Positions 24,331 through 33,026 of a DNA stretch of 42,818 nucleotides are shown here, piece by piece. Numbering within the stretch: position 1 is the stretch's first letter; each line of letters starts with the position of its first letter. Origin of the DNA: Paenibacillus sp. (lineage in GTDB: Bacteria; Bacillota; Bacilli; Paenibacillales; YIM-B00363); NCBI GenBank assembly GCA_031181325.1, contig JAPSKX010000005.1:19301-62118 (forward strand), read 5' to 3'. The notes under the pieces were generated by a model. That model was not told the origin of the DNA, did not search any database, and was given only the letters and a program-made list of their open reading frames with translations. The position numbers and the translations under genes were made by a program.

Positions 24331-25095
24331 TTATATAAGCTTGATCCCGCTGAGCAAAATGAGCGTCGCCACGATCGCGCGAAGCGGCTTCGACGGCACC
24401 TTCGTGCTCAGCGCGCTGCCGAGCAGCACGCCGGGCACGGAGCCCAGCAGCAGGTTGAACGCGAGGCCGTAATCGACGTTGCCCATACCGGCGTGCAGCG
24501 CCCCCGCGACTGTGACGAGGAAGAAGGCGTGCACGATGTCCGTGCCGACGACCTCGGACGACTTCAGGCGGTACAAGTAGATGATCGCGATGGCGAACAG
24601 CGAGCCGGAGCCGACGGACGTCAGGCCGACGACGAAGCCGAGCACGAAGCCGATGGCGATCGTCAGCCACATCTTCTGCTCGATGGGCTTCGCCTGCCAC
24701 TTGTTTTCCTTGTCCGTCTTCCAGCCGATCAAGCGCAGCAGAATCGCCGCCGCGACGACGACGAGCATAACGCCGAGCGCCGTGCGGATCACATGCTCTT
24801 GATTGTCGAACCATTGATCGAAGATCTTCAGCAGCCCGACGGCGATGACCGCGCCCGGAACGCTCCCGCCCGCGAGGTACCCGACCAGCTTCCATTGCAC
24901 CGTATGCTGCCGCCAGTGCTGAATGCCGCCGAATAATTTCGTGATGGAGTTGTAAAATAAGTCCGTGCCGACCGCGACCGTCGCCGGGAAGCCGAACCAG
25001 ATCAGAACGGGCGTCAACAACGCCGCGCCGCCGACTCCGGTCAATCCGACCAGAAACCCGACGCAGAGTCCGATAATGGCAGTCGTAAGTTCCAT
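24331..25095 (-). CDS. TauE/SafE family sulfite or organosulfonate exporter
   Basis: A 254-residue membrane protein with about eight hydrophobic segments arranged in two related halves, as usual for TauE/SafE. Both halves carry the family motif: GFLVGLTGVGGAALLTPVLI near residue 14 and GFVVGLTSVGSGSLFAIAII near residue 155. Such proteins export sulfite, sulfoacetate or related anions; assignments within the family are loose, and some members transport other anions. Its context supports sulfur: cysteine dioxygenase and a sulfate importer are within 8 kb. A good sigma-A promoter lies 45 nt upstream. Confidence 0.88.
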   Translation of the reverse strand: MELTTAIIGLCVGFLVGLTGVGGAALLTPVLIWFGFPATVAVGTDLFYNSITKLFGGIQHWRQHTVQWKLVGYLAGGSVPGAVIAVGLLKIFDQWFDNQEHVIRTALGVMLVVVAAAILLRLIGWKTDKENKWQAKPIEQKMWLTIAIGFVLGFVVGLTSVGSGSLFAIAIIYLYRLKSSEVVGTDIVHAFFLVTVAGALHAGMGNVDYGLAFNLLLGSVPGVLLGSALSTKVPSKPLRAIVATLILLSGIKLI

Positions 25096-25141
25096 AGCTC
25101 CTCCACCCGCTTCTCTCTTAATCCCTAGTATATTAATAGGA

Positions 25142-25171
25142 ATTATAAGATTAATAAGCTCGTCTTGTAAA
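25142..25171 (-). promoter_or_regulatory. Sigma-A promoter of TauE/SafE gene
   Basis: On the minus strand: -35 TTTACA (25166-25171), an 18-nt spacer, -10 TATAAT (25142-25147). Confidence 0.7.
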
Positions 25172-25220
25172 GCGAAAAGTTTTCACACAACGGTCGTTTC
25201 CTTTTTCCGTGCGTTGGCGT

Positions 25221-25226
25221 TATAAT
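25221..25226 (+). promoter_or_regulatory. -10 box upstream of 34-residue membrane peptide
   Basis: A perfect TATAAT 36 nt upstream of the start; the -35 region (TTTCCT) is weak. Confidence 0.45.
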
Positions 25227-25262
25227 GAAGGACATATAGAAACGTTAAAGGAGGTCCGAGCC

Positions 25263-25367
25263 GTGTCTTTTTCCATGGTTTTCTGGATCGTTATGCTCGT
25301 GCTGACCTTGTTCTTGGTCACGATCTTCACTTCGTCGTACAACGACGACAAGACGAAGGGATTGTAA
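25263..25367 (+). CDS. 34-residue single-span membrane peptide
   Basis: GTG at 25263 is preceded by AAAGGAGGT, as strong a ribosome site as any in the window, and a terminator hairpin follows 8 nt after the stop. The peptide is one hydrophobic helix (about residues 4-23, MVFWIVMLVLTLFLVTIFTS) followed by a polar tail with SYNDDKTKG. Size and layout match short membrane peptides common in spore formers, but I do not recognise a family. It could modulate a transporter, or be a sporulation peptide; both are inference. Its -10 box at 25221 is perfect. It is divergent from the TauE/SafE gene. Confidence 0.75.
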   Translation: MSFSMVFWIVMLVLTLFLVTIFTSSYNDDKTKGL

Positions 25368-25374
25368 GCACCCG

Positions 25375-25410
25375 GAAGGCCGCCCCGCTCCCCGCGGAGG
25401 CGGTCTTCTT
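25375..25410 (+). terminator. Terminator after 34-residue peptide gene
   Basis: GAAGGCCGCC and GGCGGTCTTC form the stem, with an inner CCGC/GCGG pairing, followed by TTCTGT. Confidence 0.7.
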
Positions 25411-25744
25411 CTGTATTCCGGCGGAATGCCCGAAGATATTTTCGTACGAGGCCTGCCGCATGGCGCTGACGACGGAGGAAGTGCGGGTTTATCAAGAAAA
25501 CGGAAATCAAGTCGATCGACAAGTCGAAGGGGTTGTATTTCGCAATGCTCCTTACACGACTCGCGCTTTATCCACGGAGCGGGAGGCGAATCCGAGCCCG
25601 ATCGGCGCTGCGGGTATACGACGAGGTACTTCTCGACCGAAGCGCGGGTCATTCCGGAGAAACGCCCGGTCTTTATTTCGTGGCTGGCGCAGGGGAAGAC
25701 ATCGCGGGGAACAATCCGTTATGGACGTGTAATTCGGAGCATAC

Positions 25745-25975
25745 ATGCGGAAAATGGGGGCGCTGTCGTCCCTCCTTCCTTTCGACATACGCTGACCGTT
25801 CCGATCGCCGTCCATTGGCATGAGTTCTACGAGCTGGAGCTGCTGTTGATCGTGCTCGCGTCGACGACGCTTCCGGTCACGGAGAATTGCTGCGCGTCCG
25901 GCGTCAACACCGTCTCCCATTTTTCGAAAAGGGCGTTCAAATCCCGCTTCGGCCTCACCCCGCGGGATAACGACG
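25745..25975 (+). pseudogene. Fossil of an AraC family regulator
   Basis: An ATG at 25745 with GGAG upstream opens MRKMGALSSLLPFDIR before a stop; a one-base shift continues as HTLTVPIAVHWHEFYELELLL, the cupin start of AraC-type sugar regulators. About 20 codons later the frame reads VSHFSKRAFKSRFGLTPRD, which is the last helix of an AraC DNA-binding domain. Roughly 200 residues between these parts are missing. The fossil ends against the stop of the Uma2 gene. From 25411 to 25744 I see no gene. Confidence 0.72.
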
Positions 25976-25983
25976 CCAGTCGG

Positions 25984-26589
25984 TCAGTCGTCCTTAAGCT
26001 TCGGCATCCGCGCCGCCAGCTCGCCGATCTTAAGGCTCGCGCACGGCGCATTCGGCGAATGCATCGGCTCCGATCCTTGATACAGCTCGACGAGCTCGTA
26101 GCGATCGCCTTCGACGAGCAAATATTGTTCCAGGCTGACGCTAGCGGGGTCGACGATCCAATATTCGGGAATGCCGTACTTCGCGTACGATCGCAGCTTG
26201 TCCCGCTTGTCCCGGCGCAGCGTCGACGGCGACAGGATTTCGACGACGACGTCCGGAAGGCCGACGATGCCGCGCTTCGCGACGACGTCTTGGAACCTCT
26301 CCTTACGAATAAGTACGACATCCGGCTGCCGGACTTCGGTTTTCGACAAGATCAGATCGATCGGGGCGTACATGATGACGAATCGTTCCCCGCAGGTATC
26401 GTACAACTCCCTTTGCAGCTCGAAGCTGATGAGTTGGTGATCGGACATCGTTCCCGGGCTCATCATCTCCAATCGCCCGTCGACGAGCTCGTATCGATTG
26501 CCGTCGTCGAACGCCGCATAATCGTCGTACGTTAACCCGCCCTCGCGCAGCATGTCCTCTTGCCGCTTCCTCTTCGGTTTCTCTGTCAT
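25984..26589 (-). CDS. Uma2 family (DUF820) PD-(D/E)XK nuclease-like protein
   Basis: A 201-residue protein. Start ATG at 26589 follows GGGAGGAGGGGG. The opening MTEKPKRKRQ and TYDDYAAFDDGNRYELVDGR lead into the Uma2 core: SPGTMSDHQ, the acidic site RQPDVVLI, and VVVEILSPST followed by KLRSYAKYGIPEYWIVDP. The PD-(D/E)XK acidic residues are present. Members are very common in Cyanobacteria and Paenibacillaceae, often several per genome, with no proven biological role; a nuclease function tied to mobile DNA is assumed from the fold. It is a single gene beside an AraC fossil. Confidence 0.88.
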   Translation of the reverse strand: MTEKPKRKRQEDMLREGGLTYDDYAAFDDGNRYELVDGRLEMMSPGTMSDHQLISFELQRELYDTCGERFVIMYAPIDLILSKTEVRQPDVVLIRKERFQDVVAKRGIVGLPDVVVEILSPSTLRRDKRDKLRSYAKYGIPEYWIVDPASVSLEQYLLVEGDRYELVELYQGSEPMHSPNAPCASLKIGELAARMPKLKDD

Positions 26590-26623
26590 GAATACCCCCT
26601 CCTCCCTTGGCTTCATACGCGAA

Positions 26624-26671
26624 ACACCCCGCAAGATGCGGACGACGAACGTCCGATCTCGCGAGGTGCTT
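26624..26671 (-). terminator. Strong hairpin after MmcQ/YjbR gene
   Basis: Arms AAACACCCCGCAAGAT and ATCTCGCGAGGTGCTT pair with an inner CGGACG/CGTCCG stem. On the minus strand it ends in GTGTTT, downstream of the MmcQ gene and just before the Uma2 gene. Confidence 0.6.
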
Positions 26672-26778
26672 CCTCGACTGTCTATGCCCTCATTATGTCG
26701 AATGCCTTCGCCTGCCGTCAATCCTTAGGAGACACCGTTCCCGGCGAGTATCCGCCGCTCCCCCCGCGTCTCGCCGCA

Positions 26779-27135
26779 TCACGCCTTCGCCTCGAGCGCC
26801 TCCCGCTCCCGCTTCGTCAGCGACTTCGCGACGAGGGCGTACGAATGGTCGATCATCCACCGTACGTCCTTCTCCGGCACGGTCCCGTCGAGCGCGACCG
26901 TATTCCAATGCGTCTTGTTCAGATGATACCCCGGCTTCACCGCCTCGAATTCTTGCCGCAGCATCGTCGCGGTATCGGGGTCGCACTTGAGCGACAGGTG
27001 CACGGGGCTCCCGCCGGCGACAATGGCGAACATCTTCGAACCGACCTTCATGACGGCGGGCTCCGGACCGAACGGGCGATCCTCCCAAGCGCCTCGCTTC
27101 TCCAGGCACCACTTCGTCACGGTTTCCAGATCCAT
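26779..27135 (-). CDS. MmcQ/YjbR family protein
   Basis: A 118-residue protein of the MmcQ/YjbR family (CyaY-like fold, formerly DUF419). Family signs are KRGAWEDRPFGPEPAVMKVG at the start, LSLKCDP in the middle, and KPGYHLNKTHWNTVALDG followed by WMIDHSYALVAKSL. Members are common in Bacteria; some structures bind DNA in a sequence-independent way, and the function is not established. Start ATG at 27135. It is a monocistronic gene ending at a strong hairpin. Confidence 0.9.
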   Translation of the reverse strand: MDLETVTKWCLEKRGAWEDRPFGPEPAVMKVGSKMFAIVAGGSPVHLSLKCDPDTATMLRQEFEAVKPGYHLNKTHWNTVALDGTVPEKDVRWMIDHSYALVAKSLTKREREALEAKA

Positions 27136-27389
27136 CGGGCTCGTCCTCTCGAAAATATATTTTTGGCATCATGTTCGACGCGACACTCTTTTCTACCATT
27201 CTAGACGGCTTCCCCCGGTTTCCGCAATCCCGACCTTTCCTCCGCTTTGAAACATACCCATGGGCGACCGCCCGGATCCGCGCGCCCGGCGCCTTCTCGT
27301 ACGAGCGCCGGCATAGGCGGCGTCAGGAACCGCGGCTCCCTTGTATTAATAGAAATATAGTAAAACGTTGCCAACGGGAGAGGGTACGA

Positions 27390-27857
27390 ATGGAACTGAG
27401 CGATTGTATTAAGAACGCATTCGAACGCATCGAGGAATGGACGCCGGAACGGGTCGGGGATGCGCTGGGCGGCATCCCCGAGCTGCGTACGCTCGTGCGC
27501 CCGCACGTGACGGAACCGGACGGTCATGCGTACGGCCGGAACGTCGTATACGCCGACGAACGGATGGAGGCGATCGTCATTCACTTGCCGGCGGGCGCGG
27601 CGACGGCCGTGCACGATCACGGCGCGTCGATCGGCTGCGCCGTCGTCGTCGAAGGCGGGATGGCGAACGAGATGTACCGGCTCGAGACGGACGGCAAGGT
27701 TCGCCTTGATGCAGCGAGCGATGTCGCCGCAGGCGAGCGGATGCTTTCGCCCGCAGGCGTCATCCACCGCATGCGCAACGACGGCGCCGGGCGCATGGTA
27801 TCGCTGCACGTCTACGCGCCGCCGCTGCGAGGCATGACCCGCTACGAGCTTGAATAA
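27390..27857 (+). CDS. Cysteine dioxygenase family cupin
   Basis: A 155-residue cupin of the bacterial cysteine dioxygenase type. I chose ATG at 27390 after GGGAGAGGG; longer in-frame upstream sequence is not protein-like. The iron ligands are visible as H75 and H77 (AVHDHGASIG) and H126 (AGVIHRMRN). The enzyme oxidises L-cysteine with O2 to cysteine sulfinate, the entry to taurine or sulfite plus pyruvate. The 155-residue length is a little shorter than the usual 160-200. It converges on the sulfate importer operon and lies near a TauE/SafE exporter gene, making sulfur oxidation and export a coherent theme. Substrate (cysteine versus 3-mercaptopropionate) is not settled by sequence. Confidence 0.87.
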   Translation: MELSDCIKNAFERIEEWTPERVGDALGGIPELRTLVRPHVTEPDGHAYGRNVVYADERMEAIVIHLPAGAATAVHDHGASIGCAVVVEGGMANEMYRLETDGKVRLDAASDVAAGERMLSPAGVIHRMRNDGAGRMVSLHVYAPPLRGMTRYELE

Positions 27858-27862
27858 GACAG

Positions 27863-27897
27863 GGGGCTTCCGATGCGAACCATCTCGGAAGCCCCTC
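27863..27897. terminator. Bidirectional terminator between cysteine dioxygenase and cysA
   Basis: GGGGGCTTCCGA and TCGGAAGCCCC pair around an 11-nt loop and are followed by TCTTCTCGTTTT. It sits between converging genes. Confidence 0.8.
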
Positions 27898-27905
27898 TTC
27901 TCGTT

Positions 27906-28964
27906 TTAAATATGCACCGGCATCGGGTCGACCTTCATGCCGTTCTCCACGACCACGCAACGGTCGCCGTCGAACGCGTAGATGCGATGAATGAGCGTCC
28001 ACACCTCGTCGCCGGGCTTCAGCGCTTCTCGCTCGAGCGACCGGTACGCGGTCACGATGCCCGCGTCCAGCTGCACGTCGACCTGCCAATGTCTGCCTCG
28101 GAAGCAGACTTCCTTCACGACGCCCCGCTCGGAAGCGTTCGGGAACGATACTTCCTTCGCGGTGCCGACCTCGACGAATTCGGGCCGGACAACGGCGCGG
28201 CCGACCCGGCCGGCTTCCTCGAACCCCTTGAGCTGCTCGGGGCGTTCCAGCACGTTCGTCTCGCCGACGAAGCCCGCGACGAACGGCGTCGCCGGACGCT
28301 GGTAGATGTCGAGCGGCGAGCCCTGCTGCTCGAGCCGGCCCCCGTGGATGATCATGATTTCGTCCGCCACCTCGACCGCTTCCTCCTGATCGTGCGTGAC
28401 GAAGATCGTCGTAATGCCGAGATTGCGGATCATCCCCTTCAGCCACGTCCGCAGCTCCTTGCGCACTTTCGCGTCGATCGCGGCGAACGGCTCGTCGAGC
28501 AGCAGCAGCTTCGGCTCCGGCGCGAGCGCGCGGGCGAAGGCGACGCGCTGGCGCTGGCCGCCCGACAGCTGATGCGGCAGCCGTCTCTCGAGCCCGCGCA
28601 GCCCGGTCAGCTCGATGAGCTCCGACACGCGTTTCGCGATGTCGTCTTTTTTCCTCTTCTGCACGGTCAGTCCGAACGCGATGTTGTCTTCGACGGTCAT
28701 GTGGCGGAACAGCGCGTAGTTCTGGAACACGAACCCGATGCCGCGCGCCTGCGGCGGCCGATCGTTCACGCGGCGGTCGTCGAAGAAGATGTCGCCCGAA
28801 TCCGGCTCCTCGAGCCCGGCCAGCATTCGGAGAATCGTCGTCTTGCCGCCGCCGCTCGGGCCCAGGAAGCCGATCAGCTTGCCGTCCTCGACGTCGAACG
28901 ATACCCCCTTCGACGCCTCGAAGTCGCCGAACCGCTTCGTCAGCCCTTGCACCTTAATTCGCAT
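27906..28964 (-). CDS. cysA: Sulfate/thiosulfate importer ATPase CysA
   Basis: A 352-residue ATPase. Walker A GPSGGGKTT is near residues 35-43, the signature LSGGQRQRVAFARAL is near residue 133, and Walker B reads LLLLDEPFAAID; the C-terminal third is the regulatory TOBE-like domain (about residues 250-352) that sets CysA/PotA-type ATPases apart from simple importers. It powers sulfate and thiosulfate uptake through CysT and CysW. It is last in the operon and overlaps cysW by 11 nt. Assignment rests on linkage with CysT/CysW and the sulfate-binding protein. Confidence 0.93.
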   Translation of the reverse strand: MRIKVQGLTKRFGDFEASKGVSFDVEDGKLIGFLGPSGGGKTTILRMLAGLEEPDSGDIFFDDRRVNDRPPQARGIGFVFQNYALFRHMTVEDNIAFGLTVQKRKKDDIAKRVSELIELTGLRGLERRLPHQLSGGQRQRVAFARALAPEPKLLLLDEPFAAIDAKVRKELRTWLKGMIRNLGITTIFVTHDQEEAVEVADEIMIIHGGRLEQQGSPLDIYQRPATPFVAGFVGETNVLERPEQLKGFEEAGRVGRAVVRPEFVEVGTAKEVSFPNASERGVVKEVCFRGRHWQVDVQLDAGIVTAYRSLEREALKPGDEVWTLIHRIYAFDGDRCVVVENGMKVDPMPVHI

Positions 28965-29859
28965 GCGCGTCCTCTCCTTTCTGTCCGCCGGACAAGAGCG
29001 CCCGGTGTTTCCATTCCATCAAGCTCTTCACGATAAGCGTCGCCAGCGCCAGCAGCACGAGCAGCGAGGCGACCGCGAACGACGCGGTAAATTGATATTC
29101 GTTGTACAAGATTTCGATATGCAGCGGCACCGTGTTCGTCATGCCCCGGATGTGGCCCGAGACGACCGATACCGCGCCGAACTCGCCCATCGCGCGGGCG
29201 TTGCACAGAATGACGCCGTATAATAATCCCCATTTGATGTTCGGGAGCGTAATTTTCCAGAAAATGCGCCATCCGCCGGCTCCCATGCTGGCCGCCGCTT
29301 CCTCCTCGCCGCTGCCTTGCGCCTGCATGACGGGGAGCAGCTCCCTCGCCACGAACGGGAACGTGACGAAGACGGTCGCGAGCACGATGCCGGGAAGCGC
29401 GAAGATGATCTTGATATCGTGGCTCTGGAGCCACGGCCCGAGCAGCCCTTGCGCGCCGAACAATAGGACGAAGATGAGACCGGATATGACCGGCGACACC
29501 GCGAACGGCAGATCGATCAACGTGATGAGCAGGTTCTTTCCTTTGAACTGAAATTTCGCGATCGCCCAGGCGGCCGCCACGCCGAAGACGGTGTTGAGCG
29601 GCACCGCGATCGCCGCGGTGAGGAGCGTCAGCCTTATCGCCGCGAGAGCGTCCGGTTCGGTAATCGACTCGAGGTACACGTGAACGCCCTTCGAGAGCGC
29701 TTCGACGAGCACGGCCGCGAGCGGCAGCACGAGTACGAAGCCTAGGTATAACAAGGCTATGCCGAGCAGAGACAATCGCACGACGGGAGGCTCGGTCAGA
29801 TGCTTCGGCCGCGCGCCGGCACCGGCGCCTGCCCCGTGATTCGTTACGTATCCGGCCAT
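28954..29859 (-). CDS. cysW: Sulfate importer permease CysW
   Basis: A 301-residue membrane permease with six hydrophobic segments. The EAA loop AAASMGAGGWRIFWKITLPN is clear, and the PFAVSPVISGLIFVLLFG segment is typical of CysW. The first 25 residues are a Gly/Ala-rich cytoplasmic tail. It forms a heterodimer with CysT. It follows cysT by 12 nt and overlaps cysA by 11 nt. Confidence 0.93.
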   Translation of the reverse strand: MAGYVTNHGAGAGAGARPKHLTEPPVVRLSLLGIALLYLGFVLVLPLAAVLVEALSKGVHVYLESITEPDALAAIRLTLLTAAIAVPLNTVFGVAAAWAIAKFQFKGKNLLITLIDLPFAVSPVISGLIFVLLFGAQGLLGPWLQSHDIKIIFALPGIVLATVFVTFPFVARELLPVMQAQGSGEEEAAASMGAGGWRIFWKITLPNIKWGLLYGVILCNARAMGEFGAVSVVSGHIRGMTNTVPLHIEILYNEYQFTASFAVASLLVLLALATLIVKSLMEWKHRALLSGGQKGEDAHAN

Positions 29860-29871
29860 CTTGGACCCCTC

Positions 29872-30723
29872 CTATTTCGTCGTAAACCGGCGGTGGCTGA
29901 ACCACTGCAGGTAGTTGATCAGAAGCAGCAAGAAGAACGAGATGACGAGCATGAGCAGCGCGATCGCCGTCGCGCCGGTGTAATCGTATTGCTCGAGCTT
30001 CGTCATGATGAGCAGCGGCACGATCTCGGTTCGCATCGGCATGTTGCCCGAGATGAAGACGACGGAGCCGTATTCCCCGATCGAGCGGGAGAACGCGAGC
30101 GCGAAGCCGGTCAAGAGCGGCGGCAGCAGCTCGGGGAACAGCACCTTGCGGAACGTGAGCCAGCGCTTCGCGCCGAGGGAGACGGCCGCTTCTTCGATCT
30201 CCTTCTCGAGCTCGCCGATGACCGGCTGCACCGTGCGCACGACGAACGGAAGCCCGATGAAGATGAGCGCCGCCGTGATGCCGATCGGCGTGAACGCGAT
30301 CTTGATGCCAAGCGGCTCGAGAAACTGGCCGACCCAGCCGTTCTGCGAATAGATCGCCGTCAGCGAGATGCCGGCGACCGCGGTCGGCAGCGCGAACGGC
30401 AGGTCGATGAGGCCGTCGACGAATCGCTTCCCGGGGAACGAGTACCGCGTCAGCACCCACGCGACGAGGAAGCCGAAGACGACGTTGACGATCGCCGCGG
30501 CGAACGAAGCGAGCATCGTCACGCGGAACGAAGCCAGCACGCGTTGGCTCGTGATGGCCGCCCACAGCTCCGCCCAGCCGGCGCCCGTCGCTTTGAGCGC
30601 GACCGCCGACAGCGGAATCAAGACGATAATGCTCAAGTACAACAAGGTAAAGCCCATCGTCAGCCCGAAGCCGGGCAGTATGCTCTTCTGTACGAATCTA
30701 GTTTTCAAAGGCCTAGTTATCAA
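29872..30723 (-). CDS. cysT: Sulfate importer permease CysT
   Basis: A 283-residue permease with six hydrophobic segments, the partner of CysW. Typical CysT wording includes [20 protein letters not shown] near the start, [19 protein letters not shown], and the EAA loop [20 protein letters not shown]. Its start overlaps the end of yezD by 11 nt, so the two are translationally coupled. Confidence 0.94.
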   Translation of the reverse strand: MITRPLKTRFVQKSILPGFGLTMGFTLLYLSIIVLIPLSAVALKATGAGWAELWAAITSQRVLASFRVTMLASFAAAIVNVVFGFLVAWVLTRYSFPGKRFVDGLIDLPFALPTAVAGISLTAIYSQNGWVGQFLEPLGIKIAFTPIGITAALIFIGLPFVVRTVQPVIGELEKEIEEAAVSLGAKRWLTFRKVLFPELLPPLLTGFALAFSRSIGEYGSVVFISGNMPMRTEIVPLLIMTKLEQYDYTGATAIALLMLVISFFLLLLINYLQWFSHRRFTTK

Positions 30724-30901
30724 GGGTCCCTTCGCCTCCAGCTAGCCTAGCCGCGGACTCGAATCTTCGTTTCTCCGTACGTTCGATTTGCACGATTTTC
30801 CCGTCGTGGATGACGATCTGGACGCTGCCGTATTTGATGCCGGCGAGGCTCTCCGCGATGCGCTTCAGCCATGCCGGATCCCATTCGTTCGTTTTGTTCA
30901 T
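30713..30901 (-). CDS. yezD: YezD family protein (DUF2292)
   Basis: A 62-residue protein easily missed because of its size. ATG at 30901 follows GGAGGGA. The family core is [20 protein letters not shown] followed by [17 protein letters not shown]. YezD proteins are regularly encoded beside sulfate and sulfonate importers in Firmicutes and belong to the cysteine-responsive set in Bacillus subtilis; their function is unknown. Here the gene overlaps cysT by 11 nt, a tight coupling. It is 33 nt after the alpha/beta hydrolase gene. Confidence 0.88.
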   Translation of the reverse strand: MNKTNEWDPAWLKRIAESLAGIKYGSVQIVIHDGKIVQIERTEKRRFESAARLAGGEGTLDN

Positions 30902-30933
30902 CCTGCGTCCCTCCGTACAATCGTAATAATGGT

Positions 30934-31755
30934 TTATATCATCCAGCCGAACCATTCCGTCTTCCGCTTGTCGAGCTGCTGCAGCCATTCCAGCGTCGCG
31001 CGGATCGCTTCCGCCGCATGCCCTCGCGTGCTGAACGTATGATCGGCCTGCGTGATGATCTCTTTTTCGCATTGGCCTTCGTTCCGCGTGCGGAACACCT
31101 TCTGATACAAGAAGCTGTATTCGACGTTGATCTGCGCGTCCGCCGTGCCGTGCACGAGCAAGACGTCGCCCCCGAAGTCGCGCGCCGCCTGGAACGGATG
31201 ATGCGGCGCGAGCGAGGCGAAGAACGCAGGCGCGATCGCGTAGCCGAGGACCTCCGTCGCGCCTTGCGTGACGGCCTCCTCGTAAGCCGCCTTCCCGACG
31301 ATCGCGACGATGTCTTGGAACGGGTGGCCGGCCGGCGCCCAGAGCGCCAGCGTCTTCACCCGCTTGTCGCGCGCCGCCGTCAGCACCGCGACCGCGCCGC
31401 CGAGGCTGTGCCCGAGCAGCGTCACGCGCTGCGGGTCGACGAAGTCGAGGTCGAGCAAGTAGTCCAGCGCGTATCGCGTCTGGTCGATCCAATCGTCCAT
31501 CGTCGACGCGCCGTAGTCGCCGTCGCTCTCGCCGCAGCCGGCGTAGTCGAACCGCAGCGTCGCGTATCCGGCGGCCGCGAACGCCCTGGCGGCTTTCACG
31601 AACAGCCGGTTCTCCCCGATGCGGTTCCCCGCGAAGCCGTGACAGATCGCCACGGCCGGGAAGCGGGCGGCGTCCCGCCCCCCTTCCAACGGCGGATAAT
31701 GCAGCGTCGCGGCGAGCCGGCGGCCCTTCGCCGGGATATCGATCTGTCTCTCCAC
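30934..31755 (-). CDS. Alpha/beta hydrolase inside sulfate importer operon
   Basis: A 273-residue serine hydrolase of the dienelactone/BAAT-like alpha/beta group. The nucleophile elbow GHSLGG has Ser117; the oxyanion segment ICHGFAGNRIGENR, the acid in LVHGTADAQI and the histidine in ADHTFSTRGH complete a plausible triad. No signal peptide is present, so it is cytosolic. It starts at GTG 31755 behind GAGGTGATC. It lies between sbp and yezD, all on one strand with short gaps, so it is probably transcribed with sulfate uptake. That position suggests a substrate linked to sulfur (an ester or thioester), but nothing in the sequence identifies it. Confidence 0.92.
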   Translation of the reverse strand: MERQIDIPAKGRRLAATLHYPPLEGGRDAARFPAVAICHGFAGNRIGENRLFVKAARAFAAAGYATLRFDYAGCGESDGDYGASTMDDWIDQTRYALDYLLDLDFVDPQRVTLLGHSLGGAVAVLTAARDKRVKTLALWAPAGHPFQDIVAIVGKAAYEEAVTQGATEVLGYAIAPAFFASLAPHHPFQAARDFGGDVLLVHGTADAQINVEYSFLYQKVFRTRNEGQCEKEIITQADHTFSTRGHAAEAIRATLEWLQQLDKRKTEWFGWMI

Positions 31756-31845
31756 CTTAGATCACCTCGTATGGTTGATGGCAGGCCAGCGAGGGTGCAG
31801 TCGGACTCACCCCGACGATTTGCGCTCTGGCGCCCCCGCCTCGGG

Positions 31846-32964
31846 TTACGGCTGATAAATTTGGTCGAACACGCCGCCGTCCGCGAAAAACTTCTTCTGC
31901 GCTTCCTGCCAGCCGCCGAAGTGCTCGTCGACCGTCATGAGGTTCACCGCCGGGAATTGTTCTTTATATTTCTCCGCCACGGCCGCGAGGCGAGGGCGGT
32001 AGTAGTGTTTCGCCGCGAGTTCTTGCCCTTCCTCGCTGTACAGATACTCGAGGTACGCGGAAGCGACCTCCGCCGTGCCCCGCTTCTCGACGACCTTGTC
32101 GACGATCGTCACTGGCGGCTCCGCCAGAATGCTGAGCGACGGGACGACGATCTCGAATTTGTCGGGACCGAGCTCGTTGATGGAGAGGAATGCTTCGTTC
32201 TCCCATGCGAGCAGCACGTCGCCGATGCCGCGTTCGACGAACGTCGTCGTCGAGCCGCGGGCGCCGGAATCGAGCACCGGGACGTTCTTGAACAGCTTCG
32301 TCACGAACTCTTGCGCCTTCGCCTCGTCGTTGCCGTTCCGCTGCAGCGCGTAGCCCCATGCCGCGAGGAAGTTCCAACGCGCGCCGCCCGACGTCTTCGG
32401 ATTCGGCGTGATGACTTCGACGTCGTCTCGGATCAGATCGTTCCAGTCCCGGATCCCCTTCGGGTTGCCCTTGCGCACGAGGAAGACGATCGTGGACGTA
32501 TACGGCGAGCTGTTCTCCTCCAAGCGATCCTGCCAGCCTTCGGCGATCAGTCCCGCGGCTTGAATTTCGTCGATATCGTAGGCGAGAGCCAGCGTGACGA
32601 CGTCGGCTTCGAGACCGTCGATCACCGAGCGTCCTTGCTTGCCGGAGCCGCCGTGCGACTGGTTGATCGTGACCTTCTGCCCCGTCTCCGCTTCCCAATG
32701 CTTCGCGAAGGCCGCGTTGAATTCTTCATATAACTCGCGCGTCGGATCGTAGGATACGTTGAGCAGCTCTACCGGCTCCTTCGGCGTCTCCGCCTTCGCC
32801 GGCCGCTCCGCCGGCTTCTCTGCGGGCGCCGCGGCTTCGCCGGCGCCTTGCGTCGACGCCGCCGGCGCTTCCGGCGTCGTTCCCGTGTTCGCCGTCCCGC
32901 CGCCGCACGCCGTCATGAGCGCTGCCAACCCGCTTACCATCATAAGGAGTACCGTCTTTTTCAT
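31846..32964 (-). CDS. sbp: Sulfate-binding lipoprotein of ABC importer
   Basis: A 372-residue periplasmic-type binding protein of the Sbp/CysP family, exported as a lipoprotein ([19 protein letters not shown], cysteine at about residue 20) with a long Ala/Pro/Glu linker to about residue 65. The sulfate pocket motif [20 protein letters not shown] and [12 protein letters not shown] are unmistakable, and [10 protein letters not shown] and [13 protein letters not shown] complete the pattern. It captures sulfate or thiosulfate for CysTWA. It is the first gene in the operon and is preceded by a sigma-A promoter and palindromic operator. The linker is longer than usual. Confidence 0.95.
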   Translation of the reverse strand: MKKTVLLMMVSGLAALMTACGGGTANTGTTPEAPAASTQGAGEAAAPAEKPAERPAKAETPKEPVELLNVSYDPTRELYEEFNAAFAKHWEAETGQKVTINQSHGGSGKQGRSVIDGLEADVVTLALAYDIDEIQAAGLIAEGWQDRLEENSSPYTSTIVFLVRKGNPKGIRDWNDLIRDDVEVITPNPKTSGGARWNFLAAWGYALQRNGNDEAKAQEFVTKLFKNVPVLDSGARGSTTTFVERGIGDVLLAWENEAFLSINELGPDKFEIVVPSLSILAEPPVTIVDKVVEKRGTAEVASAYLEYLYSEEGQELAAKHYYRPRLAAVAEKYKEQFPAVNLMTVDEHFGGWQEAQKKFFADGGVFDQIYQP

Positions 32965-33026
32965 CTGGAGTTCCCACCCTTTAAAAAGTATGAATTCTAT
33001 AGCGTCGCCGGTGGTCCGGTAGACAT

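Noticed and set aside
25411-25744. Possible gene before the AraC fossil
   Set aside because: All frames lack a ribosome site and recognisable motifs; likely decayed DNA.
28940-30565. 541-codon open frame over cysW and cysT
   Set aside because: It crosses two genes in another frame and has no recognisable motif.
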